From Pyrrhosoma nymphula (taxonomy: Eukaryota > Arthropoda > Insecta > Odonata > Coenagrionidae): a stretch of DNA of 64,000 bases. Of the stretch, positions 46,321 to 58,523 are shown piece after piece. The stretch lies in NCBI GenBank assembly GCA_963573305.1, contig OY754336.1:248001-312000 (forward strand), written 5' to 3'. Numbering within the stretch: the first letter of the stretch is position 1; each line of letters begins with the position of its first letter. The position numbers were made by a program, and so were the translations under genes. The notes under the pieces are model-generated. The model did no database searches. It was not told the DNA's origin and worked only from the letters and a program-made list of their open reading frames with translations.

Positions 46321-48700
46321 TGATCTTCGATTTACAACCACATTGCACCATTCAACAGTTCCCTCTTAAAAAAATATACGGTTATGAGGAGCAAATAAGC
46401 CGTAAGGGTCCTCAGTTTTTACTTTTCATTGAAATAAAAATGTTTCAACATATACCCATTCATAGCCAGAGTAAATATTTAACCCTTTTTGACCTTAATG
46501 TTTTTGCCAGTGGCCATGATTTTCCTTTCAATCAATTTTAGTTTTAGAGTCTAATAAATAAAAAAGAAATCATTTAGGGAAATATATATTCAATACTATG
46601 CTAAAACGTAATATGACGATTCCAATTACAACTCACGTGACATGGGCTACGGCATCGAAGAACTTAAATGATTCCATTTGTAATTACTCGGCCAGAAAGG
46701 GTTAATGTAGCAGCTCCAGAAAGATCATAAAAAAGCCGCACTACACTCAATGCACGAGCTAATTAAAAATTTTTGCGAAAACACGGAAACACTTCACCAT
46801 CATTTGTCCTCAATATTTAGAGAAACTGTACCCGATCGTGCCAGCTATATGACGTTGAAACTCCACATTCGGAAAAAAACAATTATTTCCAAAATAAAAT
46901 TAAACCATCATAAAATTTTATAGAAAAATGGCAGTTTTGAAAAGGTGAAGCTATTCTAACTAATACTTTTAACTTGCAAAACTAAGGGCAAAATGCAAGT
47001 GCCTTTATTCAAACAGAATGATTAAAATGCGTCGAAAATCTTAAACTATGCCAGCCATCCATTCAATGAGTTTTGATAAACATTGATACAATAAGCCGTA
47101 ACATTTGTTATGGCGCCAAAGACAACGCAAACTGAGACTGTGAAAAAATTAGTGAATACATAAAGACTCTAAAAATGAATGGATCGATGTAGAGCAAATA
47201 AATAAATAATATGCAAATTTTATGCAAACATGGCTCCACAACGCAAAACACCTCCATAGCTGGAGAGTGAAAATGAATCAAAATAAACCACCAATGAGAT
47301 AGGATGCACGTACTAAGCTGGAATTCATTCCTTGGTAGACAAAAACGACAGACCTTTATTGCAAGGAAGCCAATGCACAAATAACTTAATTGCTAACGCC
47401 CTAAAGCAAGATAGTCGCGAAAAATATACGTCAGATGTATTGGAATAATTATGAAAATCAGATAAATGGATTATTAAATGCAAAAATTCAGATGCGGAGG
47501 ATAATTAAATTAAAAATCCGACCAAAATTTCATTGTTTATAGGCCTCGGGAGGCGATAAAACGAACAGCGGCGCAGAAATTGACGGCTGTAATGGCCACT
47601 GCAAAGGATGAGTTAGAGAAGCCGGAAAGTGGGCAAATAATATATGGTGCAATTTTTGGGCAAGAGGAATGACTGCAGGACAGTCACACTCAGTCAAATA
47701 TTCCATAGATATAAAAAACTCGGCTCTATTTAAATTATAGGTAAGCATTACAATTTACCTTATCACACCAAGGGATACTTTCCACTACGTACGAAACAGC
47801 AAAGTTAAAATATAATTTTCACTGGCTGCTGAGAAAACCCGAGGAAACAATTCTATCGCTCTTATTATTTAAAATAATCGAGCATGACAAGCGAAACAAG
47901 AAATGGGGAGAGCCCTGCGGATAAGTTATTGCTCCCATTACTCAACGCTGGCTAAAAAATGAAGGTAATTTAGCGCCGGTGTAAAATAAAAGCTCCATCC
48001 ATTAAAGAAATGCCGAGCACTTTATTGCTCGGAAGATATCTTAATCGACAAACACCCAGACCGAAATCCATTAGCAATTGCAGCACAGGGAACAATGAAG
48101 GACATGAAATGCAAGCACTCCCATGAAGAATCGATCTGGAGCAAAGCCGAATAGTTGAGGTGAACGGGGATTTCGTTAAAATTAGTTCTATTACATGGAA
48201 AAATAAAAGCTGAAAAAAACCTCCACAGAAAGATTGTCCACCCATTATTTTTATACAAAATACCAGCCGTTTATCTTCAACCTCGCGGATTTTTTTTCTT
48301 CGCAGCCTTTCAAAAATAAAAGAAAAAATACGAGGCATCCCTTGGGTTGGAATTAGTCTGCTTTGAAAATAAGAGATGAGTGCAATGCGCAGTCACAAAA
48401 TTCGAGAGGCAAAAATATGGAAGGCCATAAAAGTAATAAAAGTACAGTATAAAACATCCTCGGCACAAAATATTCCCGGTGCAGTATTTTCAACAGCAAT
48501 TATCCAACTGAACGATATGTCAGCTCATTTCCTGAACAAAAGAGAATTTCCACTATCAGTTGTATTGGAATAAGCTTGAATAAATTATATAATTATTAAA
48601 ATGTAGACATTTATGACTACGGAAGAGGTATGTACACACAAAGCCAGGAAAACTGAAACTGATTGGTCTTAAGAAATTAATTGCTAGGAATAAATAAATC
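46321..48700. other. AT-rich sequence, nothing recognised
   Basis: Minus-strand frames at 47108-47380 and 47970-48338 have no similarity I recognise and no supportable splice sites. No repeats were paired by eye. Confidence 0.4.
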
Positions 48701-48884
48701 TTGACTGTTTCTTTTTTCGGGATTCATTCCTCGATGTTTAAAATTGCAAAAAACAATATTTCGCTGGTCCTCCTGCCAGCTTCATCAGGTTAACTGAACT
48801 GATTCCTTAGTCTTAGGACCAGCGAAATATTGTTTTTGCAATTTTAAACATCGCGGAATGAATCCCGAAAAAAGAAACAATCAA
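48701..48884 (-). repeat. Fold-back repeat, about 70-bp arms, hammerhead-like core
   Basis: The left arm (48701-48771: TTGACTGTTTCTTTTTTCGG, GATTCATTCC, GATGTTTAAAATTGC, AATATTTCGCTGGTCC) is nearly perfectly inverted in the right arm (48814-48884). The core lies on the minus strand at 48758-48788: CTGATGA-A-GCTGG-caggagga-CCAGC-GAAAT. The box, the extra base and a perfect 5-bp stem are kept; the GAAAC box reads GAAAT. Confidence 0.8.
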
Positions 48885-49627
48885 CACTACATCCACGGAA
48901 GCCTACGAGCTATTAAATAAATCTTTATACCCGAAAAAAATAGTGCCGGATAGGATGATGGTAAACCATTCTGCCTGTTCTCCTCGAGGCGAATACAAAC
49001 TGTATCGTACATAAGAAATAGAGTAGTTATTATCGATACGTAATTCAAGGTGCAACCTTCGGTAATAAAGTTTGAGCCCCAATACATTGATTAAACTCAC
49101 CGAGTTCAATCACACCATCGTTCACACGAGTAAAAAAAGACTGGGAGTAAAGCGGAAATCAGAGTTGGCCAAGAAAAATCGTCCGAGGTAAAATTATTAT
49201 ATTAATTCACTTTTTCAAAAAACATTCAAATGGGGTTATACTCCCATTTTACATGCTTCCCAGTATAATACACCATCCGCTGAGGACAGAAGGTGAAACA
49301 ATGGGCTGCGGGAAGAAGAAATGTGACGAGAAGAGCAAGAATAAGCTACTCTCTATGATGCAAATATGAAGCATATCATTGAGCAGAAATCTCTCCCCGC
49401 AGTACTTTCTTCCACAGGAAATAACCGAGGCGACGTCTTGGAATGTAAAGGGTTTGAAAGGATGAGAATACGGAAGAAGCAGAGAGAAGAGGAAAAATAT
49501 TATCAGGGAGGAGAGATAGAACGGTAGAGAAAGGTAGTAGCTTGCATTTAGGCGTTGTTTGAACGTGAAAGGGGTGCAGACGGGGGTGTGCAGTCAGAGG
49601 AAGGCTTGGAGTGGTACTAGTATTTCG

Positions 49628-49691
49628 GTTTAACGTGCTCCGACGGCTAAGGACACTTCGCACATACTGTTTGCCACTTGCAGACAGGGAC
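49628..49691 (-). mobile_element. 5S-derived SINE body fragment, copy 3
   Basis: Minus strand: CCCTGTCTGCAAGTGGCAAA, CAGTATGTGCGAAGTGTCC, TTAGCCGTCGGAGCACGTTA. It aligns with the body of the 11.2-kb copy (TGTCTGCAAGTGGCATCCAG, GTGAAATGGCA, TTAGCCTTCGAAACATCGTA). Upstream, a 5S-like head is not convincing apart from TTGGGTCACC near 49765. Confidence 0.6.
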
Positions 49692-49694
49692 AAA

Positions 49695-52600
49695 AGTAAA
49701 TTTATAATAAAAATAAGGTATGCATTTGTGTAACTACTCTTCTGTGTCTACCTGGTGACCCAAAATCTACTGAACTGGTCCAATTTAGCTGTCAACCATT
49801 GTCTGGAATATTCCGCGCAATTTGAGTTGTGCTTCCGCATTGGGAAACTTAGATGAATAGCTTCTCTTTGTAACCCCCACCAGCTGCGATTTTCGATTAG
49901 GCTCACTGTCACTTTCACTCTCCACCGTGTATCCTAGGGTGCTTCAACGGCTTAAACGGAGTTCATTAATGACGTTTTCCAAGATTAAAGGATCACTAAG
50001 TTTTTTATAAATAAGCGACTAAAAACCAATATAGAAGCGTCCTTTGGGCAGTCACCAAAGACATCAAGTTCACCTACTTTTGTTGATAAAGCCAAGCATT
50101 CTTCTTCTTCAGTTCAGCTTGTAGCCTCAGATAGATTCCGTAAAGTGACTGAAAGGGCAGACCATCCAAAAACTGATCGATGCAGTTAAAAATTGGAGAT
50201 ATCCCACACATTTTTCAATTTCTCAGTAGATGGCGCAATAGTCCTTTCTCGGAATCAACCTTTTCCTTTGACCCCGCTCAAATGCGAAGGTCACCCCAGA
50301 CCCAAGCGCAATCCTATCCTTGAGGCTAATCCCAAACCGCTCATAACATGTTGCGGAAGGAGTGCGTGCATGATTATATTTTCGTGCTTGAAACTTAGTC
50401 GCTTTTTTGCGTGAACGCGGCGAGAATAAAAATATACTTAATACCAATACTTATAGATTAAAACTCTTTTAATTCCAACTACGGGAAGAACGTAAAGAAT
50501 TTACGAAAAACTTAGAAATTATCGTACAAGATTCCAAACATTAATGTTTCCAAAATATGATTCAGTGTAATCGCTCATTTTACATTTCAACTTCACATCT
50601 CCCGCCTCTGTTATGGGAGCCTATTCTTCGTCAATGACACGCAACATTTGCAGAGGCAATAGCGTTTTAAAACTCATCGTAGCTTTCACAACATCCTGAA
50701 TTCCGTATTCCATTGAAGGAACTAATGAAAAGTGTCCAAATAATTTTGGTTAACCTATTCTAAAGGCGTAAGGTTTCCATCTTAGTTTTTTAAATACGGA
50801 AGTTTTCCGTAAAATTCGCTCTTTCTTCATCAGAAGTAACGCTAATTTTTGTATAAATACATTTAACCCGGGAATTTGATGGCCATCCATTTGTTATTAA
50901 ATACTTCCGTCCGACACAGCTCTACACAGAAGTTCACATATTCCTCGGCTCTGCTATGTCCTTGTTGCGTACCCGCATATTTCCCGCTTCTGCATCTTCA
51001 CTAGACAGGCAGACACCTCCGCTGTCCGAGGCTACGTATTTCTTGAGGACGGCCTTAGAAACAAGGTACGTTCCCAGTTGCCTAAGCGCATTTAGATACA
51101 TTAAACTACGGAAACGGAATAGGGGATAATTTCACAAATTGATTGCATAAATGTTTAAAAAGGAGTTCAGGCAGTTGGAACACGGATGAGATGTCACGAA
51201 AAGTGGCAGAACGAAAAAAGAGCGGCATGTTTATTGCTGCAAGGAAGATGAAAATTAGTGAATCAATCGAGGTAAGCAGCATGAAGAGCGATGGCAAACA
51301 AATCTGAGGAACGAAAATGTTGAACCAATTCAGTCTGCTTTACATTGTAACTCATTTACAGCAAGACAACAAATAGATTGGCACAAGCACCTACAGATAA
51401 CTGAGCATGACTAAAGAATGAGGCGTTGGATATTGAAAATTAAAATCCAGAGCAGTAAAATGCATGACGAGAATGTGACCAGGGTGCAGGGCGAGAGTTT
51501 TGAAGTACACATTCCATTAAGAGAAAAGGGTGTGGAATACACAACGAACTGAGTCAAAGAGGAGAACTTGGTGGACTTGGCCAAGCCGAATAGGTAAATT
51601 TGTTCCTCAACCCAAAGTTATCCATCACATTGGTCGGGGAGCAAAAGGGGAATGTGCGGGCAGGTCTATTTAACAGCAGATTACAACGTAATTCTGACTA
51701 TCGTAATTCACTGGCAAATTCACGCAAAAAGACAATGCCAGCACAAGGAAATTCAAACTGAAATTCTATGACTGATTAGGTATCCAACAATAATTAACAA
51801 AAAAATGATGGGTCGAATTGCTAGCTTACTTCAAATGTGGTTAGTCTTAAGCGACAACTGGTTAACTGACATAAAAATATGATAAACAAGGTCGGACTCA
51901 ACAAAAATTGCGTGAGGAGTCCGACCGAAAGATAACCGTCTTACTCAAAAATAATCGTTATTAGACACACAGGACTCAGCTAAACTCGTATGTGAGAAAG
52001 GATTAAGTAAAACAAGTGGAATTAGTCCGCGTTGGTTTTAATAATTTTCACTTTTAAGTTACCAGTCTATCTCGTATAATACCTCATATTCGCATTCCGG
52101 AAGAAAATTAGATCACGGAAAGCCAAACATATTTTAAGGATGAATAATTCGGTCATGAGCAATGAATAAGCTGAGAAACGCGGTATATTCTAACATATAA
52201 TACATTTTGAGCGTTAACGTATAACTACAGCGAATATACATCTCGTAAAACACTCGACGATAATGATCTGACGTATTCCCGGCGTATTATATCCGCTCTG
52301 ACCCGGTGAAACACCCGTACAACCTTCCGTCATTGACGACATATTATTGCAGCTATATTAAATCAAGCGCCAGGATCTTTATGCCAAATATTCAGCCTGG
52401 GTAAAATTGCGAAAAAAATATAAAATGAGCTTGAATGAACGTGAAATAAATTCGAGAGAATCATTACGATGCCCTGAAGAAGTTAACTCTTAAAAGGAAC
52501 TGTTCGCTTCGTTCATAGTCATTGCTACACTGATATGCTAATTATGAAAAGTTATAAATACCATAATAGCCAGTGGAAAAGGATTTGGCACAGCTTAGTT

Positions 52601-53039
52601 ACACAGGCATCGTTAATGCAACCAACTTCAACGCCTATAAACACTTTCCGAGGCTTGATGATAAAGGTTCATATCGACGCGACGGCTTTAATTTTTATCA
52701 AGAACACCACAAATGTGTACTAAGGTGGTCAACATAAAAACTACAGGTAAAAATGGATATTCGATTATCTCCAGTAACCTTTTGAAATCGCAAGCAGTAT
52801 CTCGTTCCATGATTTCTTTCTTTAGCTTCGCATACTTCCGACCCATCTTCATCCCACCCATCCAGCTCTTTCTCCCTCTTTTCCGCTTGCCAAGCATTAC
52901 TTGGTAAGCCAACCTGAAAAAGCATGTTATTCGTGAAAACTTCCAAGTTAGAGGAAGCAGGAGATTAGAAAAGAAACGCTTTGTAGAATAGTGTACCGGA
53001 GTGATGTCGTAATGTCGCGTAAATGTCATGAAATATGAA
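49695..53039. other. No gene recognised
   Basis: AT-rich. I saw no RT motif, terminal repeat pair or tRNA box that I would defend. Near 50800 a short palindrome ACGGAAGTTTTCCGT is present. Confidence 0.4.
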
Positions 53040-53042
53040 ACG

Positions 53043-53103
53043 TGCTACATTCGACCGAAAAATGTACATTTTTACAAATTACTTCATCAGGAGGAAAAAT
53101 GTA
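53043..53103 (-). repeat. Short inverted repeat with CTGATGA box
   Basis: GTACATTTTT occurs on the minus strand on both sides of CCTGATGAAGTAATTTG, and TTCGGTCG follows. The GAAAC box is not intact, so this is at best a worn member of the fold-back family. Confidence 0.35.
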
Positions 53104-53134
53104 CCCTTGGTATTCTTTGACTAATGCCTAAGAG

Positions 53135-53722
53135 CTTGACTACAACTGGAAATTCCATTCAAGTATTCTACCAGCTGATTAGTAGGTTCTTGGACAGTCC
53201 CCATTCTGCATCCCAACCTCATAGACATTGTCTCGCTTTCCCTCCTAAGGATGGCCTGTTATTAGATCCCTCTTCAACTCTTCATATCTTCTACCTCCTC
53301 TTATTTCGTCCAGAATTCCTATCCTCTTCCTTCCTCTTCCACGCTTCCCCAGTGTTCTCCCCTCTATCACTGTCTTCAACATGCCCTCTCCTCTCTAAAC
53401 CTCCTCCATCCATCTCTTCTGCCTTCTCCAAACCTCTGCCACAAGCTTCCTCTCCTCTCCGACCATATCCAATACCTCCTCGTTCGTCTTTCTCGCCATC
53501 CAGCTAACCTTCTCCATCCTTCTCCAAACCCCCATCTCAAACGCCTCAAGTCTTACCTCTCAGTCCTGACTGCTCGAACTGCTCAATCTTCTGCCCTCCC
53601 ACCCTTGTATTCAGCCCCGCCTTCTTACTTCTAGAAAATCTCATTAATTTCGTTTTCTTGTGATTGATCTTCACCCCAACGTTTCGCACAGCACCTCTAT
53701 TGCATTCACCATTGACTGTAAC
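53135..53722 (-). mobile_element. RTE/BovB-like LINE relic with internal deletion (relic 3)
   Basis: Minus strand: MVNAIEVLCETLG, frameshift, VGVKINHKKTKLMRFSRSK, VGGQKIEQFE, then an abrupt join to LEAFEMGVWRRMEKVSWMAR, KTNEEVLDMVGEERKLV, RRQKRWMEEV, a stop, MLKTVIEGR, GKRGRGRKR, ILDEIRGGRRYEELKRD. This is the region from the KKTK motif to the C-terminal end of RTE/BovB-like insect LINEs. The stretch between the KYLG-type strand and LEAFEMW (normally about 70 residues) is missing. The plus-strand frame 53124-53507 is antisense. Confidence 0.88.
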
Positions 53723-53724
53723 AA

Positions 53725-56640
53725 ACTGGAAATAGGAATGGAAAAATGAAATAGGAAAACCGGCAGGTAATAGCTCCCAATTCCTTAGAGATTTTTACTG
53801 CAAGCATAGTCTAAAAATTTGAAAACCAGTGATAGAAAATGTGTACAGATTACAATGACCTCAGAAAGTTTTCATCTCCTGAAATACAACTCACACTTCA
53901 TTCGAGAAAACGGTCACCTTTCAGTCTCGTTTAGTCGAAGATAATTTCTCCGAAACTTATATCCGCAATCCGATTCACCGCGAGATTAAAGTTCCGTGGA
54001 GAGACAAATAAAGGTGAAGGGAAAACTAATATTAAATGCATGTACCTCATAAACATTCAATCGGGTTATGAATGTTTTCTTTTATGCCCATAGCCAGGAG
54101 GAAAGTCATAAAAGAGATAAAAATCACCTGATGCGTCGTTCTCGTAGGAAAGGAAAGACAGAAGAGCTCAAGGCGAGGGAATAAAATGGAAGAGAAAAAA
54201 GTTGAGAAACCACGCCATGAAAACGAAAGATATAAGCTAGAGGTTAGAGACTGGAAAACCGCAGAGTCGAGGATACGAGTTGCCTTTGAGAAGGCGACCT
54301 TTTTAGATCTTCCAGCGTGCGGCCAACCATAGAGATGAAAGCTTCCAAAATATGAGAATATACATACATTCCATGTTTCTCGATATTCTCAGATCCTTAT
54401 TCCTACTTTTTAAACCACATATAGAACTAACTCAGAGAGATAGGAACGCTGAAGTGGAAAGGAAAAGAGAGGACAAAATATATAAAACATGATTCATCCA
54501 CAAGGATAGAACCCCCAAAATGCTAAATAAGCGAAGTAAATTGACGATACTATACACGAAAATATACGAGAAAGAAGAAAATATTCGAACGCCCACATTT
54601 ACGAGGAACTAAATTACAATGCAAAACACTGATGACCCGAAAAACACAGTAAATATATTGTTTGATTAATTAAACTTATGCCCCTCTGCATGAAATGAGT
54701 AACACGTTCGATCTACATTTTAACTGATTCAAACATCTCATCAAAAGAATAACTTATATTTTACGAATTTTTATGCATTTATTCAACAAAAATGGATCAA
54801 AAAGTATAACTGCTAAATAAAACGACAAGTATGAAAGGTCATAGCGAGCCAATATGGTTATGCTAAGATTTCCAACCGGATTTCACGAGGGACACACGAG
54901 TTTTAGTCGCCAAGACGGAACCAGTCTCCTAGGAGAGAAATATTAGCCGCATAATCGAGGAGAAACAAGTTCACAAACAAGAACATATATTTCATAAAAA
55001 ATTGCAGTTGGAAAATATATGAAGAGTAGCAAAAGTTTAACGTCCATATTCGATGTTCCAACTACCCTCAATGATACAGAAGCAGGAGGGAAAGAAAGAT
55101 ACATCGGAGTCAAAAAATTCCATAATTGATTCCCGACGACTAAAAATTGCCCCGGGGGAAAAAAACAAAAGAGGCAATATTATACAGATCGGGGAATTCG
55201 CTCGCGCGCAACACCACTCAGTTCGGTTGAGAGCGCTCTCCACGTCACGTTGGATTGCAACGGAACGCGGAATATTGCGAATTGAACTGGAGCAGGCCAA
55301 TAGTATGTGGAACGCGCCGCGGAGCACGTAACGACAGAGAGGAGGACAGGCGAGATTAAATAAGGCACCAAACGGCGCATTTATGTGTCAACAACGGCGG
55401 CCTTAATGCCTCGGGGGAGGAGATATGAGAGGGAGGGGGATGAGAAGGATGGAAAGTCGGATAGGACGAGGCAGAGGAGGCGGAGTCATCTCGGACAAAA
55501 GGACGAGGGAAAAGACCCAGGGGGTAAGAAGATGCGATCAAGTAAGAGGTGACTCGAGGGGAGGAAACTTGAAATCCGAAGGAAAAGCTAAAGGCGAAAC
55601 GGAGGAAGAGAGAGAGAAAGAGACGAATAAGCGGCACAGATATGAGAGGCTGTTTAAAGAGGAGTCACATCTCTGCAGACAGCTTGCCTCCTAGGGACGC
55701 TTTCGCATCTCCTGGGGAAGACAACTTAATCTCCAGCCCGATGCTCCGCACCGTGAGCGAGTTCTTCGGAGGTCAAGCGAGATGATGCGCTCCCAAGCCT
55801 TTTAAAGCGAAAGGAACCACGATATTCAATTACGCGGCGACGAGCGACTACTCATGGGATCACTAAAAATGCAGCGACTTCACCCACGGTTGCTTTCAAC
55901 AGCTGAGGCGCTGCTAATGTGTCATATGATGGAACAGACGTAAATCGGCCTGCTCGCCTTCGAAAAGGCGATGAATGGGGAAAAGAGTTATCACTAATGT
56001 AATAGATGTGAATTCAATATGAGGATTAATTGAAAATTAAAATAATAAACATGCGGATTACTGCTGTAAAGGAACTGATATCTGAAAAGAAGAAACACTA
56101 TCACACTTTTTCTTTCAATTCTTGATTAATAGCATTGCATTTGGAGTCCGAGGTAAGTGTACTTTGATAATGAACTTAGCACTTATCATTAGGATAGAAA
56201 TAATATTGACCTTACGAATGGGGAATTGAAGGTTTTATGTGTTTCTTAGAGCAAAACCTCGGCGTTTCCTTCCTTAAAAAATGACCCACCCGGTATGCAC
56301 CAATGAAAGAAAGTTCTAATTTGTAAAATCCTATCGTCTTTGGAATGATCTAACACGAGCATTAGACAGGCCTATACAGAGAAATTATCCGTCAATTATT
56401 CCCTTGGATGCGAATATTTTCATATTCCCAATGCACTACTACCACTACTTTTCGTATTTTAGTGGCTAAGTAATCAATATAGGAAACAGGCACATACAAA
56501 AACCAAGGATTCGCGATTATTACTGAAACTAGCTATAGCTATTAGTTAGAGTAAGTGGCTTTTCGGTCGGGTGAGACCTTATTTTTAGCTAAAATCTCAT
56601 CACTAAGTCTAATACCAGATATCATTCCATTCCTAATACC
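53725..56640. other. No gene recognised; purine-rich block 55390-55640
   Basis: 55390-55640 is GAGGAGG/GGAAG-rich on the plus strand, flanked by a CpG-richer strip (55190-55340). Open frames there overlap on both strands and look compositional. The rest is AT-rich. Confidence 0.4.
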
Positions 56641-56641
56641 A

Positions 56642-56851
56642 GATTCCATTTGGAAATGATTTGTGATAGCGTGTTACATGGACGGACATAATATAACATG
56701 CTATACTGGGACAGCCAAAGAAGTGAGGTTTGAATGTCCCAGAAATGTCAATAACACCTGTTTCCCATCACTGACAGGAAAAGACCACTTATACAACATA
56801 GCCAAGATGAAAGAGCACTACTCCGACGGATTTTGGAAAGGAGAGAAATAA
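56642..56851 (+). other. Unrecognised open segment, possible exon or relic
   Basis: The frame reads ACYMDGHNITCYTGTAKEV, then FECPRNVNNTCFPSLTGKDH and LYNIAKMKEHYSDGFWKGEK before a stop. The composition (four Cys, mixed residues) is more protein-like than other frames here, but I recognise no family. No clear acceptor defines its start, so I make no functional claim. Confidence 0.25.
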
Positions 56852-56972
56852 AAACAACTTCGCAAATTTCCATGTAAAAGTATTAATAACGGCAAGAAGT
56901 GACCCACTGTCTATACATAGGCCAAAGGGCTTTGTGCCATCCCAATTATCGCAATATGCTTAAAGAGACTCT

Positions 56973-57014
56973 ATTACCACTAATGCAGAAATAATTACCA
57001 CTAATACAGAAAAA
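56973..57014 (+). repeat. 21-bp tandem duplication
   Basis: ATTACCACTAATGCAGAAATA is followed directly by ATTACCACTAATACAGAAAAA, with two differences. Confidence 0.75.
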
Positions 57015-58038
57015 ATGCAAATAGTTTCACGTAAATACAGTTATCATTTAGAAATGTTCATATCATATCATATATTATATGTTATCATATCATAAATTAG
57101 ATTTTTATCGGTATGATTCCTCGATGACTAATGACTTCAATCAACGTGTAAAATAAAATAAAATATTTCCAAAACAGACTAAACTGAAATCTTAATTGTG
57201 ATTTTATTCATCCAAGAGTGTTTTCCTTCTTCGCGTCAAATATTTGACCCAATTGGTTCCGGGTGGACGAACGCCCGCACATTTTAACATGAGAATGGAA
57301 AAAATGCTCAACTGGTATTACCTGTTTATTGCACAATAAGACAAATGGGGACACGCATCAACCAAGGAGTTTCAGCTTCTAATTCCATTTCAGACGTATA
57401 CTGATAAAATTTTAATGAATAGTTCAAAAGATTTGACGTAATTTGTAATCATCAACTAACCTCAGGAGATGGTTCAATATAATCACAAAATTTACATCCG
57501 AATGAAAGCTACAATGCATTACAGTACTACAATATTGTGTGCATGTTATTTTGGGCTAATCTACCAGGATATTAAAGTTTATAATAAATATCAACTTTCT
57601 GTAATGAATTAATATTTATAACCATTAAATTTCATCAAAAGTACCAACCTAGAAACACAAAATTTATTATTTTTTTTTACCAAGAGTGTATTTCCACGCC
57701 TCTTGCACTAACTTTTGCCATCGGAACGCTGATCAGGAACTCCATGAATAGGAAAAGACTGCTTTATTATTCAGCTCAATTTCGATACGACAGAAAAAAA
57801 TACTAGGTACTAGTATAGTAAACCATGTGCAAAGAGAGTCATCCTTAGACTGATTTCCAAACATTTTCAATGATATCCACATATTTAAGGCAGAATCCAC
57901 AGCCGAAACTTGTGCCTGAGATTTTATTCTACTCTTCAAAATGTCATTCGATAATTTCACGAGCAAGATAAAAAACCAAATTCCCAGATAGAAACTATCC
58001 TAAATTTCCACAGTTCAGATCCAACTTAGGTATTTAAC
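57015..58038. other. AT-rich sequence, nothing recognised
   Basis: A low-complexity CATATCATATCATATATTAT stretch lies at about 57059-57100. No other structure was seen. Confidence 0.4.
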
Positions 58039-58049
58039 ACTCACTTTCA

Positions 58050-58356
58050 CCATTTCAAATAAAACAAACTTGGTAAAATTTCCACACAGTATATTATAAC
58101 ACACAGTTAAAATACACCACCGACCAGGGTTTCGGCACGTAATGTCATTATCAAGGTACACCTTTCTCAAAAACTCCACCATAAATACCCCGGGAATATA
58201 TGGCGGGGTATCCCGGGGTATATATGGCGGAGTTTTTGAGAAAGGTGTACCTTGATAATGGCATTACGTGCCGAAACCTTGGTCGGTGGTGTATTTTAAC
58301 TGTGTTTTATAATATACTGAGTGGAAATTTTACCAAGTTTGTTTTATTTGAAATGG
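58050..58356. repeat. Near-perfect 307-bp palindrome with hammerhead-like cores
   Basis: CCATTTCAAATAAAACAAAC at the left (58050) is the inverse of GTTTGTTTTATTTGAAATGG at the right (to 58356). The arms, nearly 150 bp each, stay complementary through AATATACTG, CACCGACC, TTTCGGCACGTAATG, CATTATCAAGGTACACC, TTTCTCAAAAACTCC to a short centre near 58200. Each arm carries CTTGATAATGGCAT-tac-GTGCC-GAAACC..GGTCGGTGG (plus copy 58251-58286). The 13-bp ACTCACTTTCACC at 58039-58051 recurs at 58397-58409 and may be a target duplication, although 40 bp of extra sequence lies between palindrome and right copy. Confidence 0.9.
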
Positions 58357-58523
58357 ACAAAGTATTTCCACAAATTTAAGCCTGATACGCTTTCCTACTC
58401 ACTTTCACCTTAAAATATACTTCAATCAAAAATTTCATGACACATTATCTCCCTAAATCTTCCAGCCCTATTCCCTTCTTTGCAAATTACACATCGCATT
58501 CTGGACAAGAGAGAAAAAGTTTG

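Noticed and set aside
53124..53507. Plus-strand open frame of 127 codons
   Set aside because: It is antisense to the RTE-like relic; the Ser/Pro/Leu-rich product reflects the complement of a Lys/Arg/Glu-rich coding strand.
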